DNA of 64,000 bases from Ampelomyces quisqualis (taxonomy: Eukaryota > Ascomycota > Dothideomycetes > Pleosporales > Phaeosphaeriaceae): positions 992,001 through 1,056,000 of the forward strand of contig JAGTXZ010000006.1 of assembly GCA_018398575.1 (NCBI GenBank), in the 5' to 3' direction. The notes beneath the pieces were generated by a model. It ran no database searches and was not told where the DNA came from. It worked only from the letters and a program-made list of their open reading frames with translations. This document shows positions 52,399-64,000 of this stretch, piece by piece (position 1 is the stretch's first letter; each line of letters opens with the position of its first letter). Both the position numbers and the translations under genes were made by a program.

Positions 52399-55300
52399 AT
52401 GAGCGTAAGCATCGAGCAGCCGCTGCACTTCCAGCAGCCATCATCGCCCTCATTCTCGAGCCCTCCACACTCGCCAAACCACCTGCTCCGTGCGCAGACG
52501 CCCGCATCTCTCTCACCACTGCCACCAGCCGATGTCGACATGAGCTCCTCTATCACCACATTAGCGCCCGCGGGGCAGCAGCACGACCGGGAAGACGCAG
52601 ACATGGAGGACAGCACGAGCTTGACAAACAGCCAGGCGGCAGAGGCGCACCCTCCTCCTGGCAATCGCGAGTCCTCTAGCAACAGAGTCGCTGTTGGAGT
52701 CGCTGCCGTTGATCAAGATGCCATGGACACCACACCAGATGCCGATACGGACCTGGTGGGGCAGCCTGGGTCGACCGATTCTGTGCATGTGTCGGTTGCA
52801 CCAGCTTCTCTCACAGCCAACGGAGCTTCCGGGGAGCAGACTAGCAGTGGCCAAGTCCCGCCAGACGACGCTACAGTGGGCGTGGTGAGTTGAAGCTGTT
52901 GTCTATCCGCCCAGCCTGCTAACAGACGCCAGACACCACGCGAGAACGCTCCCTCAATAGACGCTACACCCGCCCCGCCGCCGCCCGTCGACCCGAACGC
53001 GCAGCCTCCGCCTCCACCGCCACCGCTCGATCCCGTACGCTCCGACTCCGAGTCTTCCGACGATGACGATGGCCTGCAACCATGGCACGCGATACAGGAG
53101 GACACTTCTTTGCCGGATGAAGCTGAGCTGAAGGAGATTGAAGCAAGGACAGAGCATAGCGCTCTTGACCACGAGTATTGGGAAAGCAAGGCCTTCTTGC
53201 CTTTGGAGGAACCGGAATACACTGCTGGCGAGACTGGACGTATCAACTGGAGTATCGATGCCTACAATGGCACGCGTGAGAAGCCGAATCGCGATATCGT
53301 CATGACGTCGGACGTGGTCACCGTTGGCGGCCACCAATGGCAGATCAAGTTTTATCCTAAGGGGAACGACTCGGATTATCTCAGCGTATATCTGGAGTGT
53401 TTGAGCGTCATGGATCCAAAGAAGAAGTTGGAGGAAGAGCAAAGCGACACCGCCTCGAAAAAGACCGATGCGCCCACGAGCGAAGGCAAAGAACAAAAAG
53501 AGGTGGAAATTGGCGAAAGTGTGGCAGAAGCTCCACCAAGCCCCCTGAACGTGCTTGTAAATCCACAGCATGCGCCGATTCCGCTCCTCGGATCTAAAGC
53601 TGTGGCCAAGCGGAAATGCGTCGCGGCGCAGGTAAGCGTTGTGCTATACAACCCAACCGAGCCTCGAGTACATTATTCAAGAACCGCCCTACATCGCTTC
53701 TGCAGTGGCTCGCCTGACTGGGGGTGGACGCGCTTCCACGGACCGTACTACGACATCGCCCATCGCATGCATGGCCAGCGGTCAGCGCTTTTGCGAGACG
53801 ACAAGCTTGCCTTCACTGGCTACATCCGTATCGTTGACGATGAGACGAATTGTCTGTGGGAACATCCCAATCGTGAGAATCCATGGGACAGCTTCGCAAT
53901 GACTGGGCTGCAGTCGCTCATGCTAGGGAAGGATGCAAGCGCACCAGGTGGTAACATGATTTCTGCAGTCGCCTCGTGGCTATTGTTTAAGCCATTTCGA
54001 AAATTGCTGTACCGTGTCCATGTGCCCAACCCAGAGGAAGAACATTTCGTTCGACCAAAACCGCTCTTGACTGCTCTGCAAAAGGTTTTGTACATGCTTC
54101 GAACACAGGTAGAGCCTGGGGCTGGACCTGTTGTACTAGACGACATTCTAGACGCCTTAGAGTGGTATGGTATCCACGACCGCCTCGACAAACTTGATGT
54201 GATAGAAGTCTGGGAAGTATTGCGTTCAAGACTCGACGAAGAGCTGCACGACACGGCACAAGCCGACCTACTTGAGACACTTTTTGGGCCAAAGCGAAAT
54301 TACGCTACCGGTGTCCCAACATATCGAGTACCTGTTATCGGTGTCGAGACTATGCAGGCTGCGATCAACGACGCTACACGCTTTATGGTTTCTGAACAAC
54401 CATTACCCCAGATGTTGACGATCGAGCTCGATCGCCAGGTGTTTGACGTGAAAACACGGTCCTACGTCAAAGTGCTTAACAAGGTTGCCTTGGACGATCG
54501 GTTGACAATTGATAGTACAGCCTACACTCTGTACGGCTTTGTGGTGCACAAGCAGACACTCCAGTCCTACGTCTACCAGCCGGTCATTCGACCTGAAGGG
54601 CCAGATACGCGTTGGTACAGCTACTCGGACAGCAAAGACGACAACCAAGTAAAGTGTCTCACTAAACGACAAGCAGTGGATGAACACGAAGGCAAAACTA
54701 GTAAAGAGCAGATCGTCGGTAACGATCCTGTCGCTTATATAGCGATGTACATCCGCGACGATGTGGCGCAAGCTGCTTTCACATCAGACCCTGAAACCGA
54801 ACAGTGGGTGGTTCCTGAGTGGCTATGTGCGGAAGTTGAGAAGGATAAGAGCTCTTCGAGCAGCCCTCCGATGCTGCCTGCGCAGGTGGATGTTCTGCTA
54901 GCCGACGAGTACTCAAACGAGAACCATAAAAAGTCAGAAGACAAACAGCCTCTGGCAATGCTTGACTTCTTAGTCATCGATTCTCGTGCTTTCAATGAGC
55001 ACGAAGGACCAGGTAATATTGATGCATACGACACCAGATGGATGCCAGGCGGAGGGGAGTACGTGCACCGCGTACAGCTTGCTATCACGTCCGGGAACAA
55101 TGAGATTGTCGAGGAACTGGCCACGCTCTTTCCCGATATCAAGGACACACGACAAATACTTTTCTGGTTCATAGAGCCGTCACATGGATCATTTGGTCGG
55201 CCACGCTTTTTAGGCCCGGGTAAGACCCAATATTCCAGGGGTAATTACGATCGCTACACTGAAAACAAAGACTGGACGCTGGTCGACTCACCATGTTCAA

Positions 55301-56664
55301 GTCGCCGGATATGGGTACACATCATTGATGTTACCGATTTGCCAGAGCTTCCAGCACCGCAAGACATCAAGACCGAAGGGCAGAAACCAGATTCAGAAGA
55401 CTTGTCTACCAATTCCAGTGTAGCGGACGAGATGCAGGCCGAAACAACGCACGTAGAGACTGAGCTGGCGCGTCCTGAGATGCCAGATTCAGCACCTCGC
55501 GCTGAGGATACCCCGATGAGTGAGCCGGGGGACCCAACAGGTGTGCCAGTGGAAACGCAAGTACCAATGGTGGATGCCACCCAGGCGACCACACAAGACG
55601 CAGAGGCTTCAGATACTGCAATGGTGGAAGTCGAATCAGCTGTGGTTCCTGACCCACCACCAGTCGATTTACTGATTTCTGAGGAGCCGATTGCGCCCGG
55701 TGATACCGAGATGAGTGGTACTCAAGACCACCCCTCATTGCCGCCCCCGCCACCTGCCCCGATCCTGGACGAACTCGCACAGCCACCTCCGCCTGAGCGT
55801 GCTCGTACTCCTGATCCACTGCCGGACGAGATCTACTTCTTCCTGAAGTTGTGGAATCCAGAGAAGCAGGCCCTGGAATCACGAGGCTCATACCTGTCTC
55901 TGATATCTACTCGCGTCGACGAGACAGTCACAAAGCTGCTTGGCCTTCCAACGGAGGACAAGAAGAAGTTGGAGCTGTGGGAGGAAGAGCACCCCACCAA
56001 CGCTCGACCCATCAAACATCGTCGCTCGTTTGCGCAGCTCAATCTTCGCAACACTGCCATCATCATTGCAGCTCTGCCCACCATGCCCGAACAACGTACT
56101 GCGCTTGCAGATCGTGCAGCATTCGTAGACCCCTCCGCATACCTTGTGTACCGCGCCTTTGCTCGCAATTTCCCAGGCAGCCTAAATGGCCACTTCACCT
56201 ACAACTATTTTTCTTCAGAGCACTACAAGGGAGAAGTCAGGAACGGTCATCGCCACGGCCACGGTACGCTCATCTACCACTCTGGCGCCACATACTGCGG
56301 CTCTTTCCGCCTGGGCCAATGTCACGGTCATGGTCTCTACACATTCCAAAACGGCGACACATACGATGGCGACTGGGTCGACGGCCAGCAACACGGATCT
56401 GGTACGTTTGTCGAAGCAGCGACTGGCAACACTTATGTTGGCGGCTGGAAGAACGACAAGAAATTCGGCGAGGGCGTGACGCACTGGAAGAACGCGCAAG
56501 AAGCAGAGCGCTTGTGCAGAATCTGCTGGGACGAAGCGGCTGAAGCGGCATTCTATGACTGCGGCCATGTAGTCGCTTGCTTGACGTGTGCGAGGGAAGT
56601 GCAGAACTGCCCAGTATGCAGGAAGAGGGTACTCAGTGCGATGAAACTCTATTACGTGGCGTAG
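52399..56664 (+). CDS. MATH - inactive USP - MORN - RING protein
   Basis: Two exons: 52399-52884 and 52933-56664, with a 48-nt intron GTGAGT..CCAG, giving 1405 aa. Layout: disordered N-terminus (1-250); MATH-like domain (~265-435, with an acidic/Lys insertion: INWSIDAYNG, GGHQWQIKFYPKGN, SVVLYNPTEPRVHYSRTALHRF, DWGWTRFHG); a USP7-like peptidase fold (~490-760); a second ordered block (DVLLADEYSNE ... QLAITSGNNE); an acidic Pro-rich linker; MORN repeats (~1257-1343: HYKGEVRNGHRHGHG, TYCGSFRLGQCHGHG, TYDGDWVDGQQHGSG, TYVGGWKNDKKFGEG); and a C-terminal RING (~1357-1395, CRICWDEAAE...CGHVVACLTCA...CPVCRK). The Cys box reads APGGNMIS with Gly502 where USP7 has the nucleophile, and the His-box region (QSYVYQPVIRP, ~706-716) has no His. 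RING suggests ubiquitin-ligase activity. Confidence 0.88.
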
Positions 56665-57580
56665 ATGTAGCCTCCAAGTACGAAGAGAGGGAAAAATTGT
56701 AAAGCTTTCCTACTTTGGCGTTGAATTTGCATGGCAAAGGGGGGGAAGGTGTCCAATGTACTTTTCTTCTTTTTGGGGGGGTTTCTTCTCCTTCTTTCTC
56801 TCTTTCTTTCTTCCTTCCTTCCTTCCTTCCTTTCTCGCCGTCACAACCACTCCCGGCTTTACAACCTAGCGTCCAACATGCCACGTATGTACATTCCCTC
56901 CTTCTCTCAAACCAAAAGTGCACCCACACCGATCGCCCCACTCCCTGGCCCCAGTGAAAACCTCGCCCCGACATCCTCATCCTCATCGTCTCCGCCCCAC
57001 CCCACCCCCAGCCTGCGCAGCGGCACATGAACCAACAAAGTCGTTCTTCACACGTCCTCGGCCCGTCAAGCTCTTTCTCGCAATGCCTTGCCGACCCGTG
57101 GCAAATGTCGTGACGATCAAACGAGCCAGTCACGCCAGCCGCTACCATCTCGACGCGCAGCGTCCCCTTTTCTCGCGCGCTTTCGTTATTCCCGATGACT
57201 TTTTCTGGCGTGAGATGAGTCTGGTTGACTTGGGGGTTTGCGCGCGGGTTGGCATGGCGGGTTCGTGCTGGAGAGGGAGAAGACTGGTAGTGATTACTGG
57301 TCTGGCTGCTCAATTGGGTTGGACGCGGGAAAGGGTTACGCTTTGGAATTGGGTCAAGTATGAGTGTTCTGGGGATAGTGCTGTCGTGGGGGATGTTGGG
57401 GGGTTGTTGTTAATGGCTCGTGTCATTTGATCGCAGGGTGGTATTGACGGGCGAAGTGTGTGCAGACGAGCAAGGAGGATGAGATGGAAGTTATGGATTA
57501 AATGCAATGCTATGAGGATGAATCGTCTAGGCCTCCTCTTTCCCAAAAACTATATACAAGAAATGAATCATTAGGGTGGT
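56665..57580. other. Intergenic with pyrimidine tract
   Basis: A T/C-rich tract with CTTC units spans ~56758-56836. Longer open frames on both strands here are low-complexity and not convincing. Confidence 0.5.
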
Positions 57581-59085
57581 TCAATGATGGGCAAAGAGCG
57601 GCTTGGTCTCTTTGTCATGGAGAGGTGCGTCTTCATCGTCATCCGAATCGAGTCCGGCTAGCTCAAATTCCTCGACATCTCTCATTCTTCGGTCGCCACG
57701 GACGTGGCTGTTTGCATGGCCGTTCGTTACACTGCTGATTCGAGGCGCTTCACTATCCGACCTTGAGGATTGACCCCATGCGTGTACAGCGTACAGGTGA
57801 ACAAGCATGTTAACAACTACGTGTGCATTAGCGAGGACCACATAAGAAACGGAGTGTTGCTTACAGAGGAACATGAGGAATGCGATGCTGAACAAGATGA
57901 GGACGTAAGACACGTGCGTGACGCTTGCGTCATGTAGGATCTGCATCTGCTCTTCCGTTGCAGCCATGAACAGAAAGCCACCCGCGATGAGCAGGAAAGG
58001 AGTCATGTATTGAAAGCTGTTTGGATCGGAGCCATCGGTTGTCATAGCACTGCTGTCCTTGAGAACGAAGGCGATTTCGATGATGCGTGCCGCTCCAGCT
58101 GCCATGAGGGTGTAGCCAAAGACTGTGTGAACCATAGTCGAGATGGGTAGATGCTGCGGATGGGAAGACATTGCCCAACCAGTCACGAATATGACCATGC
58201 CAGGAATCAAGTTCCGCTTCGGGCGTCCGTCTCTTGTGCGGCTCAGCCATACGCCAACTAGTCCGGCAGCCCACCAGACGATGCCCATGGAGGTGTGCTG
58301 CAAGTCGTTGTGTGCCCACTCGCGGCCCCAGCGATGCTCGGTGAAGGTGTTGACGCAGCCCCAAGCAGCGATGACTAGCGAATCAAAGAACTCCTGGCTC
58401 CTGCCTGTACGTCTAAGCCAGACCTGGCCAACCAGAAGTAGGATGATCAGGATGATTCCGTAAGCAATAAAGGCGCTGCCCATGATGAAATGCGCGAGGC
58501 ACTGTCCTGTATGGTCGGCCCTGCAGAAGCCAAGGGCTGTGATGCCTCCGAAAACAAACTGCACCCAAGTGACTATTGGCATAGCCTTGCCAACGAAGCC
58601 ATGCCCTTTCAGCACGATTTTCCGAATCTTGGCGTGGATACCCTTCTCGAGATGGAGCTTGAGGTAGATGCCCATGGCGATCTGGGCAAGGAGCATGAGC
58701 ATGATGTAGGGAACGAACCGGGCGTGGATGTTCCTGGTGAATTGCCGGCCTTTGTGCTTGTGCCCGAGGAAGTATCCCACAATAGCGAGCAGCGAGCCGA
58801 GGGTTTGCACGGGAACGTGCCATTTGGAGCGGATTATCTGAAGCTGTCAGTGGTCTCATGGTGGATTCCGGCGCGACGTGTGCTTACGCCCAAGACCATG
58901 CCGGTGGGAAAGATGATGCCCCAGGCCATGCTCTGGATCAATATATGTATCCATAGCGTCGAGTCGATGGGGTCCGCAGAGACGGCATGGCCCTCTTCAA
59001 TCTTGTCCGAATGGTGGTCGTGCGCCGTCACGGCGGTGCTGAGGAGCAGCGCCGCCGCAGCAACTACTTTCATCCGAAATCCCAT
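57581..59085 (-). CDS. Ytp1-like multi-span membrane protein
   Basis: Two exons: 59085-58888 and 58837-57581, with a 50-nt intron GTAAGC..TCAG, giving 484 aa. Signal peptide MGFRMKVVAAAALLLSTAVTA, then a His/Asp-rich segment (HDHHSDK). About ten to twelve hydrophobic spans follow, e.g. STLWIHILIQSMAWGIIFP, VPYIMLMLLAQIAMGIYL, IVTWVQFVFGGITALGFC, IAYGIILIILLLVGQVWL, VSYVLILFSIAFLMFLC. Family-typical stretches: LGHKHKGR, HARFVP, AWGCVNTFTEHRWG, WSHNDLQHTSMGIVWW-like sequence (here WAHNDLQHTSMGIVWW). The tail is acidic (DSDDDEDAPLHDKE). It matches the two-domain (DUF2427 plus Ytp1) fungal family, some members of which bind haem-like cofactors as b561-type proteins; that role is inferred. Divergent from SWI5, with 193 bp between starts. 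Confidence 0.85.
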
Positions 59086-59278
59086 CGCAGGGTAGAGTTG
59101 ACGTCACGATAGTTCCGCGACTGCTGTGAAGAACTCCGGCGCGGAGGAGTTGAGGGTGAAGGGAGCATTCGGCACGTGAGGCGGGAGAGGTGGTGAGATA
59201 GGATAGGTGCCTGCTTACGTGAAAGGCAGACGCGATCGCCATTGGCCCCGGTCGCGGCCCCGCCAGGACGTCGCAAAC

Positions 59279-60715
59279 ATGGCCACCTTGCACGCGCCGC
59301 TCCGTTCACTCAACACCATGGCTTCGAGTGAGGGAAGGAGGGACGTCCCGGACTCGGAAGACGAGCCCATGACATGGTCGCCCGTCAATGTTTCGGATGG
59401 CGGCCTCCAAGACACCCAAGGCGCGCCAAAAGAGGCTACACGGCATCTCCTGGCGCCTGCTAAGAGCGATGCCAATGTGCCTGACAGGCGCTTTGATGGC
59501 TTGGACGCAGATCGCGTTAATGCTTCAGTCGACGTCGACTCGGCCAACAACTCGACGTCCTCACAACGTCTTCCGCGCGACGCCCACGACTCGTCCTGCG
59601 TTGAGCATTCAGAACGTGCTTTACATTCGAAGCTGGCGCCCGACCGTGCACCAGCACAGCAAAATTCCGTGCCATCCAATCTTGTTTCGCATGACCAACC
59701 GGCCGCTGATCTTGAAGTGACAAGTACACCTGACGCTGAACTCCCTCCACCTACTGACAATACAATGCGAAACGCTGAACCCACCCCCAGTCTCCGCATT
59801 GGCGAAGAGCAGGCTGCATCGCAAGGTGATCTTGACGAACCTGTGAGCCCGAAAGACGAAAATGAGAGATCGGAAGCCCAACAAAAATCGACAAGTAGCA
59901 TTGATGATGCTGCGTATGTCGGCATGAGCCATGCTGTTGCAAAGGATCCTGGCTCGCAAGCACATCATGACGGGTGTGATGGGCAGAACGATGCCGGAAA
60001 TGTATTTCGTGCAAGGTCTACCTATTGTACGTCTTGTCACTCACATGCCTGCTAGGTCTTCAATCAAGTCGAGAGTAGCAGTACAGCGGTTGGTATGGAC
60101 TCATCTTCCATGACTATTGCCGGCGAGTCGCAATCCATCATGAAGGATGATGCGGGTGCTCCTAGTTGCTCCATCAGCATGGTTTCGACTACGTCCTCGC
60201 CATCTACAGACATTCCGCAATGTACTGGCGATCCTTCGGCCGACACAGCTGTTCGTGCAGCCCCCAGTACTTCAGAGCCAGAGCCAGTATCAACCATACA
60301 GTTCCCCATCGCCGGCAGCGGAGCCAGCCTGGATCCGTCGTCGGCTTCTTCTCCCCAAGCAACTGCGGCAGCCGACACCCCTGTAATCGCGAAGACGCCA
60401 CAAGAGATTACGCTTGCCGACCTTAAAGCACAGAAAGCGACTATGCTCGCCTCTCTCGCTGCCCTTCCCGCAATCCGCGTACTGATGGAGGAGACCGCAA
60501 CTTCAAATGCAGACATGTCTGACGATGAAGGCGAGCCCACTGAAGCCGACGTCATGGCAGCAGCAAACAAGATCGTGAAAGATCACATCAAGCTACTGCA
60601 TGAGTACAATGAGCTCAAAGACGTAGGACAAGGGTTGATGGGGCTGATAGCCGATCAGCGGGCTGTTCGAATTGTAGAGGTCCAAGAAGAGTTCGGGATC
60701 GAAGCGAAGGACTGA
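59279..60715 (+). CDS. SWI5: Recombination mediator Swi5 with long N-terminus
   Basis: With Sfr1/Mei5, Swi5 stabilises Rad51/Dmc1 filaments in homologous recombination. Two exons: 59279-60026 and 60087-60715. The 60-nt intron GTACGT..ACAG is the only nearby choice that keeps frame, giving 458 aa. Residues 1-~350 are Ser/Asp/Pro-rich and disordered. The conserved Swi5 domain is the last ~100: ITLADLKAQKATMLASLAAL (start of coiled coil), an acidic insert SDDEGEPTEADVM, then NKIVKDHIKLLHEYNELKDV and GQGLMGLIADQRAVRIVEVQ, ending EEFGIEAKD. Yeast relatives consist of little more than this domain (under 100 aa). A shorter start at MASSEGRRD (14th codon) is possible. Confidence 0.88.
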
Positions 60716-61939
60716 ATGGACATGCCACAGTTACACGAATACATGCAGAACCGGGGGGGCCCCATATATCATCTTGTGCAAGAACATAAGAGAAAGGCAA
60801 GGCCAAGAGGTTACACGCAGAACAATAGCAAAAAAACTTACCTGAAATCAGACACGCTCAAGTACTTTCTGCACCTTGTCATGTCGCAATGCCTGCAACA
60901 AGGCCAAGGATATGCTTCAATACGTCCAATGGCAATTCAACTCGGCAGTCCAATGTTGTTGCCCAAAGGTGTCTTTGTAGCTATGGTGCCTCAAGATCCG
61001 CGCCAGAGATCCACATATAGTATTCCATTACAAGCATCTAAGCAAAGAATATCAGTAGTCTCCACGAGCAAAGCATGTCCCCCACATCCCCATCCTCTCA
61101 CCCTCATTCGCATACATCCAACTCACCCCGTCGGATCACACTTGCTACAAATTTCACAATAGCATCGACCTCCTACGCTCAAGTCGCGTGTTGCTAACTA
61201 TCTCACAGCTCCCCTATCCCGATGACGAACGCGCCGTGTGAGGCAGACGGGTTATGTAATGTATTCAGCCAGGATTCAATGAAGTCTAGAAACCTTCCTT
61301 TACACACGCTTCTACAAATCCCCAACGTCTGGAACCCCTCCAACCCTGCTGTTGGAAATCTTCATGCCTGTTCTCCGGGGACGTGATATACCCGACACGA
61401 CACACTCTGGCGCCTGCACGCTGGTGTGGCGCATTGGTGCCAGATCGCGGGGCGCGGCGCGAGTGCTGTGGCGGCGTTTAATTTTCCCGGTTGTGTATGG
61501 AGTATAGCTCTGGGCAGATAAGAAGTGTATCTGGCTCGGTTGGTATGTAGTGCTTTGTTAGAAGGAGTTACTATCTTAGGACAAGGACTTTAGACTGCTG
61601 CACGAGCTAAATAGAGAAATAGATTTAAAACAAGAGCTTTTTTTGTTCAGAAGGTAAGTCTTGATCCGTAAGGATGTTTGGTGGGTTTGGGTTTGCTGTT
61701 TGTGGAAGTGTTGAAGAGAACATTGTTTTGCTAGCGCGAGGTTGTCCTGTAAGGTGGGTAGAGTTTACTACTGTGTATAACTAGACATCTTGTCGCTGCG
61801 GGAAACTAGGCATTGGTTTTGAGCTGGATACATGATGCATTCAACCTAGGTCAAACCAACTTGATAGTGGGGTGTTGCATGCCAGCACCACCACGACAAC
61901 ATATCTACTATATATTAGCTACAAGTGCGTCGAATTGCC
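60716..61939. other. Intergenic
   Basis: Convergent 3' flanks followed by AT-rich DNA upstream of the 5S gene. No gene recognised. Confidence 0.5.
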
Positions 61940-62058
61940 ACATTCGACCATTGGTACAAGAAAATAGCGCTTCCCGTTCGCTCAGCGGTACTCAAGCTTG
62001 TGACCGGCAGATCAGTAGTCAGGTGGGTGACCACTGGCGAATCCCTGCTGTTGAATGT
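61940..62058 (+). rRNA. 5S ribosomal RNA
   Basis: 119 nt. Closely similar to filamentous-fungal 5S: ACATTCGACCAT at the 5' end, CTTCCCGTTCGCTCAGCGGT, CTCAAGCTTGTGACC (internal promoter region), AGTAGTCAGGTGGGTGACCA, GCGAATCCCTGCTGTTGAAT. Helix I closes by ACATTC pairing with GAATGT. A seven-T run starting at the last base (62058-62064) provides Pol III termination. A single dispersed copy, not part of an rDNA array, is usual in this group of fungi. Confidence 0.9.
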
Positions 62059-62275
62059 TTTTTTGCACTTCCCCGCTCAGGGAGCGGGCGATAGCAAGCG
62101 ACGTTTCATCGTGTTGGTCACGCGTGGTCATCTGAAGTCGTCTATGTGTCTTGTACGGAGTTGATTCGGTCTATGTACCCGCGCCCTGAAGTGAGCTGAG
62201 GTTCTGAGGGGACGGATGTTTGTATGAAATGACTCTAACTTTTTATTAATTAAGGTGGGTAATTGTATAACTCTA

Positions 62276-64000
62276 CTATTCTTGCTGCGACATATGGGTA
62301 GGGAAATTGTAGTCTGTGTAGTCGATGTGGACGAATGCGCGGTCGACATATGGTACACTTTCTGTGGATAGTTAGCAGCTTTTACAATCAAATTGTGCAT
62401 TTGAACTTACCGAGGACATATTGCAAACTCTCGCCGAGGTCGTGGCTGTCGCGAAGCGCTAGATGTTCGTCCACAACGATGTCTACCTCTACATTGAGTT
62501 TGTCACCTGCGTGGTATGCCTGCAATCCTTGGATGCGCTTGATGCTTTTCGCGAACCGCATCGTCATGTACAGCAAAATGTTACGCTCGTCGGCCGTTGC
62601 GCTAGCGCCTGTAAGATTGCGAATGTGCTCTGCAGATGTTCTACTCCAGTTCAGGATGACATAGGCAGACAGTAGGATACCACCGAGCGCGTCCAGCCAC
62701 CAGACTTTCGCAAAGTAGCCAACGAGCGGAAAGAAGATGGAGAAAGTGTTGAATACGACATCGGTCATGGCATCCTGTGCGAGTGCTTGGACGGATGAGT
62801 TGCGGATGAGGCGACACCAGAGCCAGCACAGGCCCTTGATAACGACTGTGGAAGCCATAATGGCCACAGCAGGAATAGTAAGCTGAACGATGGTATGATC
62901 CGGTCCGGACAATCGTGAGATACCCTCAATGCCAACTTGACAGAAGGAGGTGATCATGATGACGGAGAAGACGAGGACTCCGATAGGTTCGAGGCGCCGG
63001 CGACCAACGGGGTAGGCGTAGCGATCCTGGCGAGCAATCATCCAGGAGGTGATCCAAATGATGGCAGTACTGACAAAGTCCAAGGCTGCGTCGACTAAAC
63101 TTGCGACAACCGAGAGCGAGCTGGTCATGACCGCCACAATGATCTTCATTATGAGAAGCGCGGTGTTCGCAGCCAGGTTGACATAGAGCGCTAGCTTGAC
63201 AATGGGACTTTCTGTATCCTCGTCTTCCTCAGGCACCCATTCCTTGAGCTTGGGATTTGACACGAGCTCCTCCTCTTCATCGTCATCGACAGCGTCATCG
63301 TGCGCTAGAAGAGGTGTATTCTCATCGTGCTCCGGAACTTTGTAGAGATTCTTGGGCGTGCGCTTGACCTTGGCTTGCGGCGCGCCATTGGATCCATTCG
63401 TGCCATGCGTGCCAGACGAGCGACTCGATGGAGGGACACTCCCATTTTCGGTGATGCCGCCTGGTATGCGTGCGCCAGGTGTGGCCATGGGAGTGCTGGT
63501 GGCCGAAGATTCTTCAGTAATTGTGGACGGTATTTTTACAGCGCCTGACTCGAGATTCGTGTACTCTTGGATCAGGTTATGGGGAAGGGACGAGTCGAGG
63601 AGGCGGTCGATGTACATGTAGTGCTGAATCAGCTGGTTGTTGCGCTCGTAGTAATCGCGGCTGGAAGTATGTTAGCAAACGCGCGATTTCAATAGTGTCT
63701 TCCAACATGCATCGGATTCTTCATGCCCTTGAGTTCTTCATCGCTCTTGTAATACTTCTCCCTGTCTTCTCGTCAATCATGTTGCTTGCATCCTATAGTT
63801 TTCCAGCACTCACCACTTGTACCTGGGGTTCGAATTGCCAATCAGACGCTGACTACGCATCTGCGGCGTGTTCAAAATGGACGCTGCATTGCTGCTCCTG
63901 CGCTCTGGATCCCTATCATAGGGCATCATGAGCTTTCCTCTGATTCCATCGATGTCTTCTTCTTCGTCTGTCAGGCTTCCGCGGCGCTCATTGCTGCGAA
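62276..64000 (-). CDS. Cation diffusion facilitator, Mn-type (5' end outside window)
   Basis: Vacuolar/Golgi-type divalent-metal/proton antiporter family. Exons visible: beyond 64000-63814, 63761-63711, 63660-62411 and 62361-62276. Introns are 52 nt, 50 nt and 49 nt; the 50-nt one has a GC donor (GCATGT..CCAG) with a perfect TGCTAAC branch site. About 520 residues are visible. The acidic N-terminal cytosolic part includes KNPIRDYYERNNQLIQHYMY across the GC-AG intron. Six spans follow, with SLVDAALDFVS in TM2 and AQDAMTDVVFNT in TM5. DxxxD in both spans is the Mn-type metal site; Zn-type has HxxxD. The C-terminal cytoplasmic domain (KLNVEVDIVVDEHLALRDSH ... SLQYVLESVPYVDRAFVHID) is complete only with the last exon. 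Confidence 0.9.

Noticed and set aside
56758..56836. CTTC-rich pyrimidine tract as a functional element
   Set aside because: Ordinary microsatellite-like tract downstream of a gene; no evidence of function.
56918..57430. Open frame after the pyrimidine tract
   Set aside because: Low-complexity start and no recognisable family; likely chance or 3' untranslated DNA.
1..64000. CRISPR array, prophage or intact transposon
   Set aside because: No regularly spaced repeats with unique spacers, no transposase or reverse-transcriptase domain, and the DNA is fungal nuclear.

Overview
The window is a gene-dense nuclear segment of a filamentous ascomycete. Evidence: short GT-AG introns (mostly 45-65 nt) with CTAAC/CTGAC-like branch sites, a PTH11/rhodopsin-type membrane protein, a single dispersed 5S rRNA gene, an intron-bearing tRNA, and a set of conserved fungal housekeeping genes. 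The style of several unnamed proteins suggests Dothideomycetes, but that is inference. Coordinates given for spliced genes are whole spans; the exon junctions in the entries were worked out by hand from splice signals and reading frame.

Layout. 1-2 kb: decayed protein-kinase-like gene. 2.3-2.9 kb: small Myb-like gene. 4.3-12.4 kb: conserved block with an unnamed 610-aa protein, aspartokinase (HOM3), the CDK9-type kinase BUR1, a tiny complex I subunit, and a coclaurine-N-methyltransferase-like enzyme. 13.9-15 kb: membrane-protein pseudogene. 15.3-25.7 kb: conserved block with an unnamed 381-aa protein, RFC3 and ARPC3 (divergent pair), a MINDY-type deubiquitinase with a C-terminal CaaX box, and TRM6 (divergent, separated by a minisatellite). 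26-35 kb: sparser accessory stretch with a short-chain dehydrogenase, a rhodopsin-like protein, tRNA-Gly(CCC), a 711-aa membrane protein, and a broken reading frame. 35.5-36.6 kb: GET4. 37.5-40.7 kb: a graveyard with a SNF2 helicase, a C2H2 zinc-finger gene and an ankyrin/STAND-like gene, all broken. 42-64 kb: conserved block with SNT1 (Set3 complex), deoxyhypusine synthase, a MATH / dead-USP / MORN / RING protein, a Ytp1-like membrane protein, Swi5, 5S rRNA and a Mn-type cation diffusion facilitator running off the right edge.

Most genes are unrelated housekeeping functions. There is no obvious biosynthetic cluster, CRISPR array or intact transposon. The most interesting items are the USP7-like protein that has lost its catalytic Cys and His but carries MORN repeats and a RING finger; a C-terminal prenylation motif on the MINDY protein; a short dispersed sequence family around the core GCACTGCAA; and several pseudogenes whose lesions look like C-to-T / G-to-A (RIP-type) damage.
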